From CAYNWK01 sp964400875 (lineage in GTDB: Bacteria; Chloroflexota; Anaerolineae; Anaerolineales; UBA4823): 10,666 nucleotides of DNA. Positions within the stretch are counted from its first letter, which is position 1. Each line of letters begins with the position of its first letter. Positions 7,180 to 10,666 of the stretch are shown piece by piece. The stretch lies in the NCBI GenBank assembly GCA_964400875.1, contig CAYNWK010000144.1, forward strand, positions 1-10,666, given 5' to 3'. Under the pieces are notes generated by a model that ran no database searches, was not told the origin of the DNA, and saw only the letters and a list, made by a program, of their open reading frames with translations. The position numbers and the translations under genes were made by a program.

Positions 7180-8517
7180 TTACGGCGCCGGGGTTGGCTG
7201 GGGAGTTTGAGTCGCCTCTGCGCCGGGCGTCCCGGTTGCCGCGGAGGAACCCGCATCCGTCGGAGCGGTGGTGGGGGTCAGCGTAATCGTCGGCGTGGGC
7301 AGCACCTCGCCCTCGGGTGTGAACACCCGGTCCACGACTTCGCCGAAGATACCCATCGGTCCAAGGTCTTGCTGGTTGAAGAACACCTGCAGCGCGGCGC
7401 CGTTGCCGGTTAGAATTTCGACTTCTTGTTCTCCAGAGAATGTATATGCGCTCCCTGGGATCACCCGCCCCTCCAGCTCGACATCCCCGTCAACCGTTAC
7501 GCGCAGCCAGGCGCGCTGGCGGACGACCAGGGAAATTTGTATCGATCCGCCTTCTCCCTCCGGCAGAACGATCTCTTCTTCAAGCGTGCTGATCGCCTCG
7601 CCGGTGTTACGCGCTTCGGGCGTCGCGGGAGGCGCGCCGCCGGGGCGCACCTCGGTTGGAGTCACCTGACTAACCGGCGTCGTTTCAACCGCGCCACCTG
7701 CAGCGGATTCCGCCGCAGGGGTTTCCGTGTCCTGGATCAAAGCTTCGGCGATCGACGGCACGGTTGGAGAGGGTTCTCCCACCTCCCGCATGGCGTTAAT
7801 GCGGATCGCCCCCCAAATTACGAACCCCGCCAGCACGACGATCATGACCCCACCAATCAGGACGTCGGCGGAGATGACCCGCCGCAGCGGCGCAGGCAAA
7901 GTAAGCGAACGCCGGGCCTGAGTTTCTGTCTTCGGCCGGGTGGCCTGCTGCTCCGCCAGGCGGGATTGTAGCGCGTCGGCAAAACGCAGCAAGAGCGGGT
8001 CGGGGTCCAGGCCCAGAAACCGGGCGTAATTGTGGAGCATGCCGCGCCCTTGCACCGGAGAGGGCAATCCATCCAGCCTGCCTTCTTCCAACGCCTTGAG
8101 GTAATGAGGGCGCAAATGTGTTTGCCGCTCCACGTCCTCCCGCGAGAGCCCCAGGATCTCCCGCTGCCCCCGCAAGCCGGCTCCGATCTCCGCCATGATG
8201 GCGTCCTGTTCGGCAGTCCCCGGCTCCGGCGTTGGGTGTGCTTGCGGAACTGGCTCGGCAGCGCTTTCAACCGCCGCCGGGAGGCCCTCGCCATTGTTTA
8301 AGGTCTCGAGCAGCGGAGCAGGGTCCATGTCCAGAAATCCTGCATAAACACGCACGAAACCGCGCGCCTGCACCGCTGAAGGCAGGCGCTCGAAGCGCCC
8401 CTCCTCAATCGCCTCGAGAAAACGCAGGCGGATATGCGTCCCTTTAGCGACCTCTTCCAGGCTCAGTTCGCGGGCAAGGCGTTCCTGGCGGAACTTCTGG
8501 CCGATGGTTGTGGACAT
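7180..8517 (-). CDS. RodZ-like cytoskeletal/shape protein with two tandem HTH domains
   Basis: The 445-residue protein has a RodZ-type architecture. The first HTH_25/Xre-like domain (res 5-72) begins with IGQKFRQERLARELSLEEVA. After a Pro/Ala-rich linker, a second similar HTH (res 111-180) includes LRGQREILGLSREDVERQTH. A basic stretch (res 195-213) precedes one transmembrane helix (about res 216-238). Then come a T/P-rich spacer (res 248-305), a beta-rich domain of DUF4115 type (res 325-403) and a final T/P-rich tail (res 407-445). In RodZ the cytoplasmic HTH domain contacts MreB and helps set rod shape; here two HTH copies are present, where the well-studied RodZ has one. I start at the ATG before STTIGQKF because homology begins there and a TATAAT box ends 7 nt upstream. 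It is first in a run with rimO; RodZ/YmfM-like genes lie near rimO in several other phyla. No mreB is in view. Confidence 0.8.
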   Translation of the reverse strand: MSTTIGQKFRQERLARELSLEEVAKGTHIRLRFLEAIEEGRFERLPSAVQARGFVRVYAGFLDMDPAPLLETLNNGEGLPAAVESAAEPVPQAHPTPEPGTAEQDAIMAEIGAGLRGQREILGLSREDVERQTHLRPHYLKALEEGRLDGLPSPVQGRGMLHNYARFLGLDPDPLLLRFADALQSRLAEQQATRPKTETQARRSLTLPAPLRRVISADVLIGGVMIVVLAGFVIWGAIRINAMREVGEPSPTVPSIAEALIQDTETPAAESAAGGAVETTPVSQVTPTEVRPGGAPPATPEARNTGEAISTLEEEIVLPEGEGGSIQISLVVRQRAWLRVTVDGDVELEGRVIPGSAYTFSGEQEVEILTGNGAALQVFFNQQDLGPMGIFGEVVDRVFTPEGEVLPTPTITLTPTTAPTDAGSSAATGTPGAEATQTPQPTPAP

Positions 8518-8524
8518 CTCGATA

Positions 8525-8530
8525 ATTATA
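8525..8530 (-). promoter_or_regulatory. Perfect -10 box, leaderless promoter of the RodZ-like/rimO run
   Basis: On the minus strand TATAAT is followed by 7 nt and the ATG of the RodZ-like gene, predicting transcription from the start codon itself. No convincing -35 hexamer is present, because that position is taken by the stem of the rplI terminator. The promoter therefore sits immediately behind the terminator of the preceding gene. Confidence 0.65.
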
Positions 8531-8540
8531 CAGCAGACGC

Positions 8541-8583
8541 AAAACACCGGCCCGGCAGCGAATGGGCTGCGCTCAGGCCGGTG
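8541..8583 (-). terminator. Intrinsic terminator after rplI
   Basis: On the minus strand CACCGGCC and GGCCGGTG form an 8-bp perfect GC-rich stem. Inside it is a second 5-bp stem (GCAGC/GCTGC) with a 6-nt loop. The outer stem is followed directly by TTTTGCG. It begins 23 nt after the rplI stop codon and ends just before the -10 box of the RodZ-like gene. The short T-run makes it a moderate rather than strong terminator. Confidence 0.75.
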
Positions 8584-8606
8584 ACAATGCGCGTTGAACG
8601 AAGCGT

Positions 8607-9323
8607 TTATCCCGCTTCGGGCTCAGCCTCTTCTTCCGCCTCGACGTCCTCCGCTTCTTCAGCCGCGACTTCCTCTACTTCCTCGGATTCGACATTCTCA
8701 GGTTCTTCCACTTCCTCAACTTCGTCCTCGGCTTCTTCAGCCTCAAATGCCTTTATTTCTTCGACGTCTTCAGATTCCTGGCTGTCGGTGTTTTCGGCGC
8801 CTTCGGTTTCGACCGCTTCAACCTCAGCCTCGGGCGCGCCTTCACCCTCAACTTGTTCGCCAGGGGTCGGCGGCGCTTCGCCCTCTCGGTAAACGATCAC
8901 GTTGACCTCCGGAACCAGGTCAACCGTCAGTCGGATCGGCACCTTGTGCTCGCCCAGGTTGCGCAGCGGTTGCGAGTCGATATCCCGCCGGTCGATCTCG
9001 GCGCCGATCTCCTCGTTGAGCGCTTCAGCGATCATTTGGGTGGTCACCGAGCCGTACAATTTGCCCGTCTCGCTGGCCCTTGCCGGGAATTTCAGCGTCA
9101 CGCCTTCGATCAGCTCGGCAAGTCCGCTCATTTCCTGGTTGAGTACGGCGCGACGGGCGGCTGCTTCCTTCTTGATGCGCTCAGCTTGCTTGAGCGCGCC
9201 GGGCGTCGCCAGAACAGCCAGACCCTGCGGCATCAGGTAGTTGCGTCCGAAACCGTCGGCGACCTTCTTGATCTCGCCGGCATGCCCCAGTTTGTAAACA
9301 TCTTTGATCAAAAGTACTTTCAT
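8607..9323 (-). CDS. rplI: 50S ribosomal protein bL9 with a long acidic C-terminal extension
   Basis: Residues 1 to about 147 form a complete bL9. The N-terminal rRNA-binding domain has the signature GHAGEIKKVADGFGRNYLMP (res 13-32), a long connecting helix spans about res 41-75, and the C-terminal domain includes KLYGSVTTQMIAEAL (res 88-102). bL9 binds 23S rRNA near the L1 stalk and affects frame maintenance. Family members are usually near 150 residues, but this protein runs to 238. Residues 148-238 hold 42 Glu/Asp and a single Lys, and look like a disordered polyanionic tail. The tail stays in frame to a normal stop followed by a terminator, so it is not a readthrough artefact. The gene stands alone, without rpsF, ssb or rpsR beside it, under its own sigma70-type promoter with a leader of about 100 nt. 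AAAGG occurs about 10 nt before the ATG. Confidence 0.92.
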   Translation of the reverse strand: MKVLLIKDVYKLGHAGEIKKVADGFGRNYLMPQGLAVLATPGALKQAERIKKEAAARRAVLNQEMSGLAELIEGVTLKFPARASETGKLYGSVTTQMIAEALNEEIGAEIDRRDIDSQPLRNLGEHKVPIRLTVDLVPEVNVIVYREGEAPPTPGEQVEGEGAPEAEVEAVETEGAENTDSQESEDVEEIKAFEAEEAEDEVEEVEEPENVESEEVEEVAAEEAEDVEAEEEAEPEAG

Positions 9324-9427
9324 CTCTCAAGCCCTTTCACTACTCGTCCTCGCTGGTTCTTGCGACCAGGAAGATCCTTGGATTTGTGCATAAAGCACGC
9401 CCGGGCGAAGGGTACAACGCACCGGGC
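9324..9427 (-). promoter_or_regulatory. Probable rplI mRNA leader
   Basis: The predicted leader can form small hairpins, for example GTGC-TTTAT-GCAC and CTGGT-CGCAAGA-ACCAG, before the ribosome binding region. Ribosomal protein leaders often mediate autoregulation, but nothing here matches a structure I recognise, so a regulatory role is only an inference from length and foldability. Confidence 0.35.
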
Positions 9428-9433
9428 GAAGGG
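9401..9433. repeat. Two copies of CCGGGCGAAGGG
   Basis: The 12-nt sequence occurs at 9401-9412 and again at 9422-9433, 21 nt apart start to start, about two helical turns. The pair covers the predicted rplI start site and early leader. GGTACAA (9411-9417) and TTGTACC (9435-9441) flank the second copy as a 7-bp inverted repeat whose right arm overlaps the rplI -10 box. Confidence 0.6.
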
Positions 9434-9462
9434 ATTGTACCAGATGGGAGGATCAGCGTCAA
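9434..9462 (-). promoter_or_regulatory. Sigma70-type promoter of rplI
   Basis: On the minus strand TTGACG (9462-9457) and TACAAT (9439-9434) are separated by 17 nt, and TGG directly before the -10 box gives an extended -10. This is the best full promoter in the window. It predicts transcription from about 9427 and a leader of about 104 nt before the rplI ATG, unlike the leaderless units around it. Confidence 0.7.
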
Positions 9463-9466
9463 CGTA

Positions 9467-9494
9467 GATCTTTCGATCAGTGGATCTTTCGATC
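9467..9494. repeat. Two copies of GATCTTTCGATC upstream of the rplI promoter
   Basis: The 12-nt sequence is repeated exactly at 9467-9478 and 9483-9494, with 4 nt between copies (16 nt start to start). Each copy has GATC at both ends, so it is partly palindromic. The pair begins 4 nt upstream of the rplI -35 box and lies between the divergent rplI and recO promoters, a typical activator or operator location. Confidence 0.65.
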
Positions 9495-9565
9495 GGCTCA
9501 ACCAGGCTGAAGTGCTCACCAGCAGTTCCCTCACCCCAAAACCATTATAAACCACGCATTTCCTT

Positions 9566-9571
9566 TATAAT
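9566..9571 (+). promoter_or_regulatory. Perfect -10 box, leaderless promoter of recO
   Basis: TATAAT is followed by 7 nt and the ATG of recO, so the transcript is predicted to start at the initiation codon. No clear -35 hexamer is found 16-18 nt upstream. The same layout precedes three other units in this window. Confidence 0.65.
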
Positions 9572-9578
9572 TGCCTAC

Positions 9579-10457
9579 ATGCCTGACAGAGGACGCTCCC
9601 TGCGCGTCGAAGGGGTTGTGCTGCGCCACTACGATTTAGGGGAAGCCGACCGCCTGCTTTCCATCTATACGCGCGAGCAGGGTAAAGTTCGCGCCATCGC
9701 CAAGGGAGTGCGTAAAATGCACTCCCGTAAAGCTGGACATCTGGAGCCTTTCACTCGGGTCACGTTGCAGCTGGCCCGTGGGCGCGATCTGTTCATCATT
9801 ACCCAGGCCGAAACCGTAGACGCTTACCTTGCTTTGCGAGAGAACCTCGAAACGGTCGGCTATGCTGCCTACGTGATCGAGTTACTCGACCGCCTGACGT
9901 ACGACAACGACGATAACCGCGCCCTGTACCGCCTGCTGACCGAGACCCTCTCCCGCCTGAACAGCGCATCCGAGGTAGAACCGGCCGTCCGCTACTACGA
10001 GATCCGCTTGCTGGACCAGCTGGGCTACCGCCCGCAGCTGTACACTTGTCTGAATTGCGAAGCCGAGATCCTGCCGCAAGACCAGTATTTTTCCGCCGCT
10101 CTGGGCGGGGTGCTCTGTCCAAACTGCGGGCCAAACATCCCCGACGCTGAACCCATCTCGCTGAATGCCCTCAAATACCTGCGCCATTACCAGCGCAGTA
10201 CTTACCGGGAAGTCGTTCGAGCCCAGCTGACCCCAAAGATCAACCAGGAGATGGAACAACACATGCACCGCTACCTGACCTACATCCTGGAACGTGGCTT
10301 GAATACCCCGGCCTTTATCCGTGAAGTCCGCCGGCCGTATAAACCGCAAGGTGAACATGCTAGGGACAAAAGCCACTCGCACGAACATCCAGAAGATCCT
10401 CGCGCTCCTGGAGGAATTCCCCCGGCGAATAGCCTCCCTGACCGTCAATCTAGATAA
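9579..10457 (+). CDS. recO: DNA repair protein RecO
   Basis: The 292-residue product matches RecO, which anneals complementary strands and, with RecR, loads RecA onto SSB-coated DNA. The N-terminal OB-fold spans about res 8-82 and starts with the family-typical VEGVVLRHYDLGEADRLL. A helical domain follows, and a C4 zinc site is formed by CLNC (C157, C160) and CPNC (C180, C183). Homology fades after REVRRPYK (res 248-255). The remaining residues, 256-292, are a hydrophilic low-complexity extension rich in His, Pro and Arg that lies mostly over the start of the next gene in another frame. I chose the ATG before PDRGRSLRVEG, 33 codons inside the longest frame, because a TATAAT box sits 7 nt before it and RecO homology starts just after. 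It is divergent from rplI and probably co-transcribed with the DinB-like gene. Confidence 0.92.
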   Translation: MPDRGRSLRVEGVVLRHYDLGEADRLLSIYTREQGKVRAIAKGVRKMHSRKAGHLEPFTRVTLQLARGRDLFIITQAETVDAYLALRENLETVGYAAYVIELLDRLTYDNDDNRALYRLLTETLSRLNSASEVEPAVRYYEIRLLDQLGYRPQLYTCLNCEAEILPQDQYFSAALGGVLCPNCGPNIPDAEPISLNALKYLRHYQRSTYREVVRAQLTPKINQEMEQHMHRYLTYILERGLNTPAFIREVRRPYKPQGEHARDKSHSHEHPEDPRAPGGIPPANSLPDRQSR

Positions 10458-10666
10458 TGAACGCCTGCACACTCCTCTCGTCGATGAGGAGTGGTCGTTG
10501 GTGGAAATACTGGCGCACCTGCGCTGCTGCGAAGAAGTCTGGGCCAACACGATCTACATGATGCTGGCCTTGGACGACCCCGAACTGGCCGAGGTCCACC
10601 CGCGCCAATGGGCAAAGGTGGTGAAATACGATCGTCTTGATTTCAGGATTTCTTTTCGCGTATTTC
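10357..10666 (+). CDS. DinB-like four-helix protein, partial (runs off the window)
   Basis: A frame open to the window end begins MLGTKATRTNIQKILALLEEF. Its first 103 residues look like the N-terminal half of a DinB/DUF664-type four-helix bundle. Helix 1 spans about res 9-33, a T-P turn follows at res 39-40, and EEWSLVEILAHLRCCEEVW (res 44-62) is the characteristic second helix, with H54 at the usual metal-ligand place. Proteins of this family are metal-binding and include thiol-dependent transferases and many of unknown role; function cannot be given. AAGGTGA precedes the ATG with a short spacer, supporting the start. The first 101 nt overlap the end of recO out of phase, which makes co-transcription with recO nearly certain. 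The remaining His ligands lie beyond the window. Confidence 0.75.
   Translation, partial: MLGTKATRTNIQKILALLEEFPRRIASLTVNLDNERLHTPLVDEEWSLVEILAHLRCCEEVWANTIYMMLALDDPELAEVHPRQWAKVVKYDRLDFRISFRVF

Noticed and set aside
8434..8892. Plus-strand Ser-rich open frame opposite the bL9 tail
   Set aside because: The Ser/Ala repeats are the antisense of the Glu/Ala codons of the acidic tail, and there is no independent support.
10470..10493. CACTCCTC/GAGGAGTG hairpin just after the recO stop
   Set aside because: It is an 8-bp stem with an 8-nt loop but no T-run. It lies inside the DinB-like coding sequence at a conserved segment, so it is probably coincidental rather than a recO terminator.
1..10666. 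CRISPR array, tRNA, rRNA, transposase, integrase, toxin-antitoxin or defence genes
   Set aside because: I looked for repeat-spacer periodicity, cloverleaf-like sequences and typical motifs on both strands and found none. All gene-length stretches are explained by the families listed.

Overview
The window reads as ordinary chromosomal DNA of a high-GC bacterium, most likely a Chloroflexota (Anaerolineae-like) lineage. This assignment is an inference. It rests on Thr/Pro-rich low-complexity linkers in two envelope proteins, a RodZ-like protein next to rimO, and four transcription units whose start codon lies only 6-7 nt after a perfect TATAAT box. No rRNA, tRNA, CRISPR array, insertion sequence or phage gene was seen. 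All ten genes belong to recognisable families.

Layout, left to right. (1) A minus-strand pair reads leftward from about 1045: an acyl-CoA thioesterase-like hotdog protein, then an M42-type metallopeptidase joined to it by an ATGA overlap. The peptidase frame is cut by an in-frame TAG exactly where the family usually has Lys in its LDDKA motif, and it reads on after the stop to the window edge. (2) Divergent from these, a plus-strand pair encodes a membrane-anchored TPR protein and a CopD-like four-helix membrane protein, again with an ATGA overlap. (3) A 145-nt convergent gap holds an unexplained bulged inverted repeat. (4) A minus-strand run of four genes follows in transcription order: a RodZ-like protein with two HTH domains, rimO, a HAL2/CysQ-type bisphosphate nucleotidase, and a GT-C membrane glycosyltransferase. 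(5) The ribosomal protein bL9 gene is a separate minus-strand unit with its own sigma70-type promoter, a leader of about 100 nt and a hairpin terminator. Its product carries a very acidic C-terminal tail of about 91 residues. (6) Divergent from rplI, recO reads right and overlaps a DinB-like gene by 101 nt out of phase. The DinB-like gene runs off the window.

Working together: RodZ-like protein (cell shape), RimO (methylthiolation of ribosomal protein uS12), bL9 (50S subunit) and RecO (recombinational repair) are housekeeping functions. The TPR, CopD-like and glycosyltransferase proteins are envelope-associated with unknown substrates. The points most worth a second look are the repeated leaderless promoter layout, the amber codon in the peptidase, the duplicated HTH domain in the RodZ-like protein and the acidic bL9 tail. 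I saw no convincing new multi-gene system.
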